Origin: an uncultured Clostridia bacterium
GTDB lineage: Bacteria > Bacillota > Clostridia > Christensenellales > UBA1242
DNA: 59,884 nt
NCBI GenBank assembly: GCA_945919375.1
Contig: CAMEJD010000009.1
Span: forward strand, 1-59,884
Direction: 5' to 3'
The notes below the pieces were generated by a model that had not been told where the DNA came from, searched no databases, and was given only the letters and a program-made list of their open reading frames with translations. Below are positions 1 to 9,100 of this stretch, piece by piece. Both the position numbers and the translations under genes were made by a program. Position 1 is the first letter of the stretch; each line of letters opens with the position of its first letter.

Positions 1-1060
1 CCTATACTTGTTACACTGCTTGGTATTTCTATACTTGTAAGGCCGCTACATCCATCAAATGCATAATTTCCTATACTTGTTACCCTGCTTGGAATGTTGA
101 TACTTGTAAGGCCGCTACATCCATTAAATGCATAATCTCCTATACTTGTTACACTGCCATCTGTTGGTATAACTGATGTCTTACATCCTGCTACCAATTC
201 TGTCCCTTTGATTAAACAATTACCTTGTGCAGTATATGTTCCACCTGTTCCACTCACTGTTATACTTTCTAGTCCGCTACATTTATAAAATACATCAGTC
301 CCTATACTTGTTACACTGCTTGGTATTTCTATACTTGTAAGGCCGCTACATCCATAAAATGCACCTTCTCCTATATTTGTTACACTGCTTGGAATGTTGA
401 TACTTTGTAGAGTTTTGTTATTATAGAATGCACGATCATAAATAACCTGAACACCAGATAACATTTCTTCTGTTATTGTGGTTAAAGATCCAGTATATTC
501 AAATAAGAACTTAACATTTGCATTATCACTTGATGTTACTATTTTTAGTCCATTACTATCTGCTGTTAAGTTTGCTAACCATGGTGTACCAGCAAATGCT
601 TGAAATCCTATACTTGTTACACTGCTTGGTATGGTAATACTTGTAAGGCCGCTACAGTTCCAAAATGCATTACTTCCTATACTTGTTACACCGCTTGGTA
701 TGGTGATACTTGTAAGGCCGCTACATGAACTAAATGCTTGAGATCCTATACTTGTTACCCTGCTTGGAATGTTGATACTTGTAAGGCCGCTACATCCATA
801 AAATGCACGATCTCCTATACTTGTTAATTTACTACCTGTTTCAAATGTTACAGTTGTAAGGTCGCTACATTCTTCAAATGCATAATCTCCTATACTTGTT
901 ACACTGCTTGGTATTTCTATACTTGTAAGGCAGGTACAGTAATGAAATGCATAATCTCCTATACTTGTTAATTTACTACCTGTTTCAAATGTTACAGTTG
1001 TTAAATTGTTACAGCGATAAAATGCTTCTTCTCCTATCAATTCAATTCCACTTCCTAAAA
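1..1060 (-). repeat. 69-bp tandem repeats coding for BspA leucine-rich units
   Basis: Units of 69 bp (23 codons) recur with very similar nucleotide sequence. On the plus strand each carries 'ctatacttgt' and 'ggccgctaca' about 40 nt apart. Many neighbouring copies are nearly identical, so the array can recombine and is prone to collapse in assembly. It is coding sequence, not a CRISPR array. Confidence 0.85.
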
Positions 1061-2366
1061 CAAGTTCTTGGATTACAGAACCATAAAAACAACCCATTGG
1101 AATTTCTTTTATGTTATCTTGTATAATTACTTTTCTAATATTATTACAATTTCCAAATAATCCCATACCCTGTTGAAGTCCTACAACTGGTTTATCTTGG
1201 AAAGTTTCAGGATCTTGGAAGGTCTTAGGAATTGTTATTTCTCCAGTTATGTTTTCATCTTTTGGTCCAACTACCCATTCTGTGTCCTTGTTTGTTGCAA
1301 AATATCTAAACTCCCCTTCCGTAAAAGATTTAGAAATACTTATCTTCAAATTGTATCCAGATGTTAATTCTGTTTCACCGTCCGTCACTATAAATATACA
1401 AAAATTTAATGGAGTTGCTTCAGTTAAATCATAATATGCACTTGCAGTATCTAAAGCCATTACATATACTATATTTTCACTACTAACATCTTTCCCGAGT
1501 TCTTGAAAATTTGCATAACATTTTGGTGCAATAAAAATCATAAATGAATTACTTGTGGAAAAAGTAACCTGAACGTTATTAAATTTGGATGTATCTATAT
1601 CAGATAATTGAAAATTATATAAATATCCTTGAGTATCAAAGTGGTCACCATCTAACTCAAAAGGAGAATCTGTAATTTGTTCTGTAAGCACTTTTGTTTT
1701 TGTTTCATCAACTGTAAATTCATTATCGTAGTTTAAGTAAGAAAATGTTGCAATTGGACCTGCAATTTCGCCATTATTGATTGTTACAACATATTCAAAG
1801 TTAATATCACTCATTCCAAGTGTTATATCGTCAAGCATAAATGCCATTACTATTTTTTGTTTATTGGATTTTGAAAGACTTGTTATTGGGTTTGTTTTTA
1901 CAAAAGTTGTATTTGCATTTTCACCAAGTGTTCCACTTACACTTGCACTTATTATGTTATCTCCATTATTTGTTATGGAAATCACAACAAAATATGTCCT
2001 TTGGTCTGTTGTATTATATGCAATGTTAATTCCACCAGTTGTATTACCTTCAAGAGCATCCAAATTACTATAATTTTCACTATCCAACCCCTTTGTGGTA
2101 AAGTCATATTTATAGTCTGTTTGAACAGCATTTTCAACAGTGTCACTTGTTAAAAACTTTTCGGCTTCAGCTTTTAGATTTGTTGCATTGTTAAAACTGC
2201 TTGTATAAACATCTGTTTCTACTGTTGCAAAAACATCGTTTACTACATAACTTATGCTACCACCAATTGTGTATGAAACAGATGTTGCTGCAAGTACTCC
2301 AAAGCATAGTACTGCAATCGCCAAACACATTGTGGCTATTGACATGACTAGTTTTAATTTTTTCAT
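1..2366 (-). CDS. BspA-like leucine-rich-repeat surface protein (partial, open at left edge)
   Basis: The reading frame starts at ATG 2366-2364 and runs without a stop to the window edge (about 788 codons seen). AAAGGAG lies just upstream. The first 30 residues form a hydrophobic export signal (LAIAVLCFGVLAATSVSY) of a type common at the N-terminus of clostridial surface proteins. Residues of about 35-420 are beta-rich and unrecognised. From about position 1060 down to 1 the protein is made of 23-residue LRR_5/BspA units of the form SSVTSIGDYAFxGCSGLTSI, broken once by a non-repeat stretch (about 400-600) and once by a CLIKGTELVAGC spacer (about 150-245). BspA-type proteins are exported adhesins or matrix binders; that role here is inferred from the family. 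The missing C-terminus would hold any wall-anchoring domain. Confidence 0.85.
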   Translation of the reverse strand, partial: MKKLKLVMSIATMCLAIAVLCFGVLAATSVSYTIGGSISYVVNDVFATVETDVYTSSFNNATNLKAEAEKFLTSDTVENAVQTDYKYDFTTKGLDSENYSNLDALEGNTTGGINIAYNTTDQRTYFVVISITNNGDNIISASVSGTLGENANTTFVKTNPITSLSKSNKQKIVMAFMLDDITLGMSDINFEYVVTINNGEIAGPIATFSYLNYDNEFTVDETKTKVLTEQITDSPFELDGDHFDTQGYLYNFQLSDIDTSKFNNVQVTFSTSNSFMIFIAPKCYANFQELGKDVSSENIVYVMALDTASAYYDLTEATPLNFCIFIVTDGETELTSGYNLKISISKSFTEGEFRYFATNKDTEWVVGPKDENITGEITIPKTFQDPETFQDKPVVGLQQGMGLFGNCNNIRKVIIQDNIKEIPMGCFYGSVIQELVLGSGIELIGEEAFYRCNNLTTVTFETGSKLTSIGDYAFHYCTCLTSIEIPSSVTSIGDYAFEECSDLTTVTFETGSKLTSIGDRAFYGCSGLTSINIPSRVTSIGSQAFSSCSGLTSITIPSGVTSIGSNAFWNCSGLTSITIPSSVTSIGFQAFAGTPWLANLTADSNGLKIVTSSDNANVKFLFEYTGSLTTITEEMLSGVQVIYDRAFYNNKTLQSINIPSSVTNIGEGAFYGCSGLTSIEIPSSVTSIGTDVFYKCSGLESITVSGTGGTYTAQGNCLIKGTELVAGCKTSVIPTDGSVTSIGDYAFNGCSGLTSINIPSRVTSIGNYAFDGCSGLTSIEIPSSVTSI

Positions 2367-2415
2367 TCCTTTCTCCTTTTATTTTTAGTTTGTAAAATTA
2401 AACTAAATTTATTAC

Positions 2416-2468
2416 GATAGACAAAAAATCGGTTGACCAACAGTCAACCGATTTTGTCTATCTTTTTT
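2416..2468 (-). terminator. Strong hairpin in the BspA gene leader, terminator-like
   Basis: An inverted repeat of about 20 bp (arms 2416-2437 and 2443-2462) has its core GGTTGAC/GTCAACC next to six T on the minus strand. It lies about 50 nt upstream of the BspA start codon and downstream of that gene's predicted promoter, so it would act as an attenuator. Six T also follow it on the plus strand, but no plus-strand gene ends here. Confidence 0.6.
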
Positions 2469-2546
2469 GCCACCTACACTTTCGGTCAACATGTATGAGA
2501 TCATGTACTGCAGTACGAATACTGCTTATTATCTATTATTAATAAT

Positions 2547-2576
2547 ATAATGGAATATTTGCGTTTTTTTTGTCAA
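2547..2576 (-). promoter_or_regulatory. Predicted promoter of the BspA-like gene
   Basis: A perfect -35 TTGACA (2571-2576) is followed after 18 nt by CATTAT (2547-2552). Transcription would start near 2540, giving a leader of about 175 nt that holds a GCAGTA-TTCG-TACTGC hairpin (2510-2525) and the terminator-like hairpin at 2416-2468. Other -10 choices nearby, such as TATATT at 2544-2549, are possible. Confidence 0.45.
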
Positions 2577-2622
2577 ATGTTTTTTACAACTTTTTTACTT
2601 TTTTCAAAAATTTTTTATATTT

Positions 2623-2679
2623 TGTCATTTCGAGTGTGACATCTTCGCAATCGCTAACGAGAAATCTCATTCTTTGTCA
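2623..2679. repeat. Possible dispersed intergenic repeat (TGTCATTTCGAG...GAGAAATCTC type)
   Basis: This stretch carries TGTCATTTCGAGTGTGACA at one end and GAGAAATCTCATTCTTTGTCA at the other. It resembles small dispersed intergenic repeats known from many bacterial genomes. No second copy was noticed in the window, so the call rests on resemblance only. Confidence 0.3.
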
Positions 2680-2682
2680 AAA

Positions 2683-4338
2683 CTATTTCTTTTTTGTGTC
2701 TTTTAGTGTGATTGTTCTGTTAAATACCAAGTGGTCTTGAGTTGTGTCTTTATCCAAGCAAAAATAACCATTTCTCATAAACTGATATCTATCTTCAAAA
2801 TTAAAATCTACATCATCTTCAATATATGCATTATTTAATATAATTTTTGAATTTGGGTTAATTTTGAAATTGTCTGTTGCATGCTCTTGACCTTCAACTT
2901 CTTCTTGGCTTTCTTCATCAACAAGATTTTCAAATAATCTTGCTTCAATTTTTCTTGCATGATTTGGGTTTACCCAATGAATTGTACCTTTTACTTTCTT
3001 TGTGCAATTGCTTCCGGATTTTGTACCTTCTTCATATTCAGCATAAACTGTTGTTACATTACCATTGTCATCAACATCAAAATCAGTACACTTTACAATA
3101 TATGCACCTTTTAGTCTAACTTCTGCACCAACATACAAACGGTGAAATTTTGGATCTGGTATTGATATAAAATCTTCTCTTTCTATTAAACTTTCTTTTC
3201 CAAAATAGTATTTTCGCTTTGTTGTTGTTTCATTTTGTGGATAGTCTTCAAGTTCAACTTCTTCTTCCTTTCCGTCTTCCCAGTTTGTTATAACAAGTTT
3301 TATTGGGTTCAAAACTGCCATAACTCTTTTTGAAACTCTGTTTAAATCATCACGAATAAAGTGATTCAAAAATTCTGGGTCTATTAGCGAATTGCTTTTT
3401 GAAATTCCTGCTGCAACAACAAAATTTTTTAAGCTTTCAGGAAGCACACCCCTTCTTCTTAACCCACGAAGAGAGTAAAGTCTTGGGTCATCAAAACCTG
3501 TAACCTTTCCGTCTTGAACAAGTTTTTTAATAAATCTTTTGCCAAGAATTGCACCTTTTATATAAAGGTTTGCATATTCTACTTGTCTTGAATGATTTTT
3601 TAATCCACTGTTTTCTACAACCCAATTGTATAGTGGCCTGTGGTCTTCAAATTCTGGACCACAAATTGAGTGAGTTACTCCTTCATAACAATCATCAAGT
3701 GGATGAGAAAAATCGTATGTTGGATAAATATTCCAACTTCTTCCAATTCTTTGGTGATTTAGGTATTGAATTCTATAGATTACTGGATCACGCATATTCA
3801 TATTTGGGCTTGCCATATCTATTTTTGCTCTCAAGCATCTTGACCCCATGGGGAACTCGCCATTTTTCATTCTTCCAAACAAGTCAAGATTTTCTTCAAC
3901 TGACCTATCTCTATATGGGCTGTTTGTTCCCGGTTCGGTTAATGTTCCACGAGTTTTTGATAGTTCTTCTGGGCTCAAGTCACAAACATAGGCTTTTCCT
4001 TCTTTTATAAGTTTTAAAGCCACTTCATAATTCATTTGAAAATATTCTGTTGCATAGTGAATTTCATGCCAATTATAACCAAGCCAATGAACATCATCTT
4101 GAATAGAATCAACAAATTCCTGACTTTCTTTTTGTGGGTTTGTGTCATCATATCTAAGGTTGCAAACGCCACCATATTTTTGTGCAAGACCATAGTTTAA
4201 TACGATATTTCTAACATGTCCAATATGCAAATAACCACTTGGTTCTGGTGGATGTCTTGTTTGGACATGGTCGCATCTTCCTTCTGCTAAGTCTTTGTTT
4301 ATAATGTCTTCAATAAAATTAGTTGCTTCTACTTCCAT
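2683..4338 (-). CDS. glnS: Glutaminyl-tRNA synthetase
   Basis: This enzyme charges tRNA-Gln with glutamine using ATP in the cytoplasm. The class I signature PPEPSGYLHIGH lies at residues 30-41, followed by the GlnRS-type catalytic core (LRYDDTNP, YDFSHPLDD) and the C-terminal anticodon-binding beta-barrels. The length of 551 is normal. The place of the KMSKS-type loop reads ILGKRFIKKLV rather than the usual VMSKRK, a departure that leaves the Lys-Arg pair. Many Bacillota lack this gene and make Gln-tRNA through GatCAB, so its presence is informative. GGGAG sits just before ATG 4338. GluRS is the main alternative, but the overall order of motifs fits GlnRS better. Confidence 0.93.
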   Translation of the reverse strand: MEVEATNFIEDIINKDLAEGRCDHVQTRHPPEPSGYLHIGHVRNIVLNYGLAQKYGGVCNLRYDDTNPQKESQEFVDSIQDDVHWLGYNWHEIHYATEYFQMNYEVALKLIKEGKAYVCDLSPEELSKTRGTLTEPGTNSPYRDRSVEENLDLFGRMKNGEFPMGSRCLRAKIDMASPNMNMRDPVIYRIQYLNHQRIGRSWNIYPTYDFSHPLDDCYEGVTHSICGPEFEDHRPLYNWVVENSGLKNHSRQVEYANLYIKGAILGKRFIKKLVQDGKVTGFDDPRLYSLRGLRRRGVLPESLKNFVVAAGISKSNSLIDPEFLNHFIRDDLNRVSKRVMAVLNPIKLVITNWEDGKEEEVELEDYPQNETTTKRKYYFGKESLIEREDFISIPDPKFHRLYVGAEVRLKGAYIVKCTDFDVDDNGNVTTVYAEYEEGTKSGSNCTKKVKGTIHWVNPNHARKIEARLFENLVDEESQEEVEGQEHATDNFKINPNSKIILNNAYIEDDVDFNFEDRYQFMRNGYFCLDKDTTQDHLVFNRTITLKDTKKK

Positions 4339-4422
4339 TTTTACTCCCTTTTTCCCTATTTAATGTTGATATTTTAGCATTATTGTTTATATTTTTCAAG
4401 CGTATAAAAAAAATATTTAAAC

Positions 4423-5355
4423 TTATACATATTTTTTTAAAAATTCTTCCACTGCTTGAATATATTTACCTTTTAGAGTGTACAAACTCTCGCCATGTCC
4501 AGCATTTTCAACTGAAAGTTTGTTTCTATATTCTTCGGGGCAAGCGTTATACAATTCGTCTTGCATTTTAAATGGCACAAAGTTATCTTTTTTGCCGTGG
4601 ATTAAAAGGATTGGGACATTGCACTTTGAAATTTGTTTTACCACATCAACATCACTTAACTTAAACCCCACCTTGTGTTTTGCATACAAATTAAAAATTT
4701 GGAGTGTTGGAAGAATTGAAAATATCACACTTTTGTTTGCAACACTCTTTACAACTTTGTATGCATTAGAATACCCACAATCGCTGATTATTGCTTTAAC
4801 ATTTTTTGGTTTTTCTGTTCCGCTATACATACAAACCGATGCTCCACCCATACTTACTCCAAAAACAACGATTTTGACATCTTTGTTTTGTTCAACCAAA
4901 AAATTCACCCAAGAAGATATGTCATATTTTTCATAATATCCCATTGAAATGATTTTGCCATCGCTTTTGCCATGCCCACGATTATCAACAACCAAAACAT
5001 TGTACCCCATATCGTAAAACATTTTTGCATAACATTGCATTTCGTAAGCATTTGATGCATAACCATGGACTAACAAAGCAGTGTTGTTTGATTTTTTGTT
5101 GAAATAATATCCAACAAGATTAAGTTTGTCAAAAGATTTAATACAAATCATTTGATACTTTTGTTTGTCCCACCATGAAAAATCAATATTATAATGATTA
5201 AGGTCTTTGTACATAACTGTTGTTATAATCCTACCAACATAACTATTCCTATTTAATATCATGTCATATCTAAATAGACTTGCAAAAAAATAGAATATAA
5301 TTGTAGCAACTATAAACCCAACGACTATTAAAAATACTATTGTACCTAATTCCAT
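4423..5355 (-). CDS. Membrane-anchored alpha/beta hydrolase
   Basis: This 310-residue protein starts with one membrane segment (residues 5-28) and continues as a serine hydrolase domain. Visible landmarks are the oxyanion-region LLVHGYASN (about 94-102), VVDNRGHGKSDG, the nucleophile elbow GVSMGG with Ser168, the acid in HGKKDNFVP (Asp257) and the base in NAGHGES (His287). The catalytic triad is complete. It resembles the uncharacterised B. subtilis YqkD-like family, so the substrate is unknown; esterase or lysophospholipase activity is a guess. It lies 42 nt after the amidase gene and 84 nt before glnS on the same strand, and may share their transcript. Confidence 0.85.
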   Translation of the reverse strand: MELGTIVFLIVVGFIVATIIFYFFASLFRYDMILNRNSYVGRIITTVMYKDLNHYNIDFSWWDKQKYQMICIKSFDKLNLVGYYFNKKSNNTALLVHGYASNAYEMQCYAKMFYDMGYNVLVVDNRGHGKSDGKIISMGYYEKYDISSWVNFLVEQNKDVKIVVFGVSMGGASVCMYSGTEKPKNVKAIISDCGYSNAYKVVKSVANKSVIFSILPTLQIFNLYAKHKVGFKLSDVDVVKQISKCNVPILLIHGKKDNFVPFKMQDELYNACPEEYRNKLSVENAGHGESLYTLKGKYIQAVEEFLKKYV

Positions 5356-5397
5356 ATTATATATAATAACATATATAATTAAGTTTTTATAATGTTT

Positions 5398-6099
5398 TTA
5401 TACCATATAGTCAATAATTCCACACAAAATTGAGTAACAAACATTATTTTTGTAGTCATTTGTAAGCAACAATTTTTCTTCTTCTTTGTTTGATAAAAAT
5501 CCACATTCAACAATAACGCTTGGATATGGTGTGCAATTGATAATATAATAATCTCCGCTTTGTGATGTTTTTCGGGGTTTTATTAGTTTATCTTGAAATT
5601 GTTTTTGTATTGAATTTGCTAGTTTTATTGAATGTTCATTTTCTTTGTTATAAAAAACTTGCGCTCCACGAGAAGTATTCCCTTTTGTGCTATTCATATG
5701 AATTGAAATAACAATGTCTGGTTTTGCCCTTTCTATAATTTGTTTGCGTTTTTTCATATCGTCTTTCTTTTTGTTGACTGCAAACGGACTATATAATCCA
5801 GAATCATTTGACCTTGTCATAACAACTTTAAAGCCGAACTCACTGCACATACTTTTTAATGTTTTTGAATATTCCAAGTTTATATCTTTTTCAATTGTGC
5901 CACTATATCCAATACTTCCCCCATCAATTCCGCCATGCCCTGCATCAATAACAATTGTGCTTATGTAAGTTGAAGCTTTTGCTGTTTTGGCAATAAAGAA
6001 CACACCAACACTGCTTATGACAAACAATACCGCAAAAAGCGTGGCTATAAGATATTTCTTTTTTATAACAAAACAAGTTAATTTTCCAAATTTTTTCAT
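5398..6099 (-). CDS. N-acetylmuramoyl-L-alanine amidase, CwlD-like
   Basis: This is an Amidase_3 zinc hydrolase that cuts the bond between muramic acid and the stem peptide of peptidoglycan. An N-terminal membrane segment or signal lies at residues 15-38, then the zinc and catalytic motifs VIDAGHGGIDGG (His55), GTIEKDINLEY (Glu70), VISIHMNS (His134) and VECGFLSNKEE near the C-terminus. The length of 233 is close to CwlD (about 237), the amidase that makes muramic-delta-lactam in spore cortex. A role in sporulation is inferred from that similarity and is not proven here. No clear ribosome site precedes ATG 6099. Confidence 0.87.
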   Translation of the reverse strand: MKKFGKLTCFVIKKKYLIATLFAVLFVISSVGVFFIAKTAKASTYISTIVIDAGHGGIDGGSIGYSGTIEKDINLEYSKTLKSMCSEFGFKVVMTRSNDSGLYSPFAVNKKKDDMKKRKQIIERAKPDIVISIHMNSTKGNTSRGAQVFYNKENEHSIKLANSIQKQFQDKLIKPRKTSQSGDYYIINCTPYPSVIVECGFLSNKEEEKLLLTNDYKNNVCYSILCGIIDYMV

Positions 6100-6133
6100 A
6101 CAATATGTATACTACTTGATTTTTGATATTATG

Positions 6134-6168
6134 TAAAAAAACAAGGCAAATCTTTACGATTTACCTTG
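6134..6168 (-). terminator. Terminator after the giant lipoprotein gene
   Basis: An 11-bp stem (6142-6152 with 6158-6168, one G-T pair) is followed by a run of T on the minus strand. It separates the giant gene from the amidase gene. Confidence 0.85.
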
Positions 6169-6198
6169 CTTTTTATTTTTGATAGATTTTTGAAGAGA

Positions 6199-9100
6199 TT
6201 AGACTTCTGTCTTTTCGTTCCATAAATTATCAAATTCGGTTTCCCAAACCAAACTTGGGAAATTACTTTCGTTTGCAACATAATATGCACTTCCACCCGC
6301 ATTCAAAGTTGTCCCGCTTGGTCTATCAGTGTAGGTATTGATTGTAATTTTTGCACCACCAATTAGTGAATATGTTGAGTCAATATTACTCCAACAATTG
6401 CTTGCGTTTGTTGGACTTTGTGCATTTGCAATATATGCAAATGTATAAACTGAACCAATTTGAACACCCGAACTGCTTTGTGCATTTATCGTGTTGTATA
6501 CATATGACCTTGAAATCCTGTCGTTTGCTGAATATCCTACAAGACCTGCAATATATACCTTGTCGTTTGATGTGTTTGATGCCAAACGAGATACAACTGT
6601 GTTTGTGTATACATATGAATAACTGATTGTTCCTGTGTTTGCATTATTCCCAACAATTCCACCAAGGTATACACTTGCATTTCCAGAAACTTTTGGAATT
6701 GTTATTTTTGAAGTTGTATTCTTAAGCACACATCTTTCAACAACCCCTTCATTGTTTGCAACAATTCCACCAACTGTGGCATTTATTGAACAAACTTCAA
6801 TGTTGCCGTAGTTTGCACATCTTGTAACTGTTCCATAGTTTCTATTTGCAATGCCTGCATAACCCATTTTTGTAGACTTTGTTTGAGATGTTAATGTAAC
6901 ATTGCAATAATTTACAACATTATCTATTGTCCCTCTATTGTTTATGCACACACCATTCCAATATACTTCTTGGTCTTGAATTGATACATTATTTCCTTCA
7001 ACACTAATTTTTATATTGCTTATTGTTCCATAGTTTTCCATACAAATCATTGAAATAGTGCCTGCAACAGTAAGTTTGCCTGTGTATGTTGCTGAAATAT
7101 TCAAGTTCATTATCTTACCTGTTGATGCAATATCCGAGAACAATGACAATCTTTTTGTTTTAAGTGTACGCACAACATCTAGGTCGCAATTCCAAATCAA
7201 TTTTTTATAGTTGCCATCATAAACGCCTTTAAAGGAAATATTGTCTTCGTCTTTTTTAACCATCCCAAGTGGAGAAACATTGCTTATATCACATGTTTGT
7301 TTAAAGTTGAAATATTCATCTTGTCCAGAAACTGTGATTTTTGTTTCTATTCCGTCTTGAGTTAAAATATACGAATTTTCATAAATTGGCTTGTCAATTC
7401 TATACTTAATATTTGCAAATTGTGTTTCGTTGCTAATTAAGTAAGGATTATCGGAAGTTCCAAGTGAACCACAAACGCTTGCACTAACTTCACTTGTTTC
7501 AAATAGGTCAATTAAAGTTCTTGTGTCACTATTTTTATAATATGTGTAACTTGATGTCAAACTGCCCTCATCACCACTTGTTCTAACAACAACGGCAACC
7601 GAAACTTTGTGATATCCAAGTTCAAGAGGAATGTATGTGTTTGTTGTGTTATCTTTTGTAATGAATGTGTATGTTCTTATTACGATAGGGTTGCCATTTT
7701 CATCCAATTGCAATTCACCATTTTGATCCATTGCAAGAACTTCATCTCTAATCTTGAAACTATGGTCATTTGATGTGCCCTCTGTTGACCAGTAATAATA
7801 CATCTTTTCTTCGTCATAGAACACTTCTGCAACAGATTTTGGTTTTTTGATATCTCTTACATCACTAAGTACTGATGGAACATAACTTAAAGTGCCTAGT
7901 GGCAACACTTGTATTTGATAGTATAAAGTGAATTCGCTTACAATATCAAATTCAAATCTATTTGTATCTATCTTTGTATCCTGAACAATAATTTCTTGTT
8001 TTTCTGAAGTTGTGCCACCATTTTCTGTCCAATATACAATTTTGTATTTAACTTGTAAAGATTCACTTAAATCTGTTTTCCCTGTTGAAACAACATACTT
8101 GCTCCAATTGATGTACAGTGAATCACTATCTCCACTCTTTGAAAGCAAAATGTCTGATTCTTTTATACCATTAAGTTGGTAAATAATTTCACTATCATAA
8201 GCATTGATATTTACAAATTTTACATAATCTGAACTAATAAAATCTTGAACCCCATCTTTTGGAATTACCCTTACCCTTAGTGAGAAGGTTTCTTCCAAAG
8301 TAAGACTATCTATAATGTTACTAAAGAAACTTGGGTCACTGCATATAAATGTTTGCACTGTACCAGAAGTTGAAGTGAATACCAATTCATAATCATAGTT
8401 TACTTCGTCAAGGTCACCTGAATATTCCCATCTGAATTCGCCATCATTGATTACAACATTATCAATAACAACACCTTGTGTTCCATTTTGACCTTGAACC
8501 TTGCTATACTTTTCAAATATATATCTTTGTTCAATTAAACTCATTAGATAATATGCTGTTGAATTATTGTATTCATATAACCTTTCTTGCTTGTTATTTT
8601 CATAATATGCTTGAATTGTCACTTGATATCTACCACTATCCAAATCATCGCAATCATATGCGTATTTTGTTAGACTGTCAACATCCTTAAACCCTGAGCC
8701 CGAAACAACATACTCGCTGTCGCTTATGCTACCATCCTTGTCAACCTTGTTGAATATAAGTTTGTAAGATGTAACACTAAGTCCACCATTGCTAATTATT
8801 TCCCATGTAAGTTTACCGTCTTTTGCAACAATGTCTTTAAGTGAAGCAAGAACTGTTCCATAAATTCCAACAGTTTCATTTGAGTTTACATAGGCAATGG
8901 TTGTTTCGTTCATATCGGTTTTTAAATCGCCAATTGCTTTGAATCTATACAAAATATTCTCTTCGGCAAAAGTTGTTTCGTAACTAATGTTATTTGAACT
9001 ATCTGCTATGTTTGAAATCTTTACATTGTTTTGTTTTTCGTCGTTGATATATGTGTTAATTTCGTATGAACTTGCATGTTCAATTTGTTGCCATTTAAAG

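Noticed and set aside
1..1060. Regular repeats at the left edge as a CRISPR array
   Set aside because: The repeats are in frame, 69 bp long with no unique spacers, and encode leucine-rich units.
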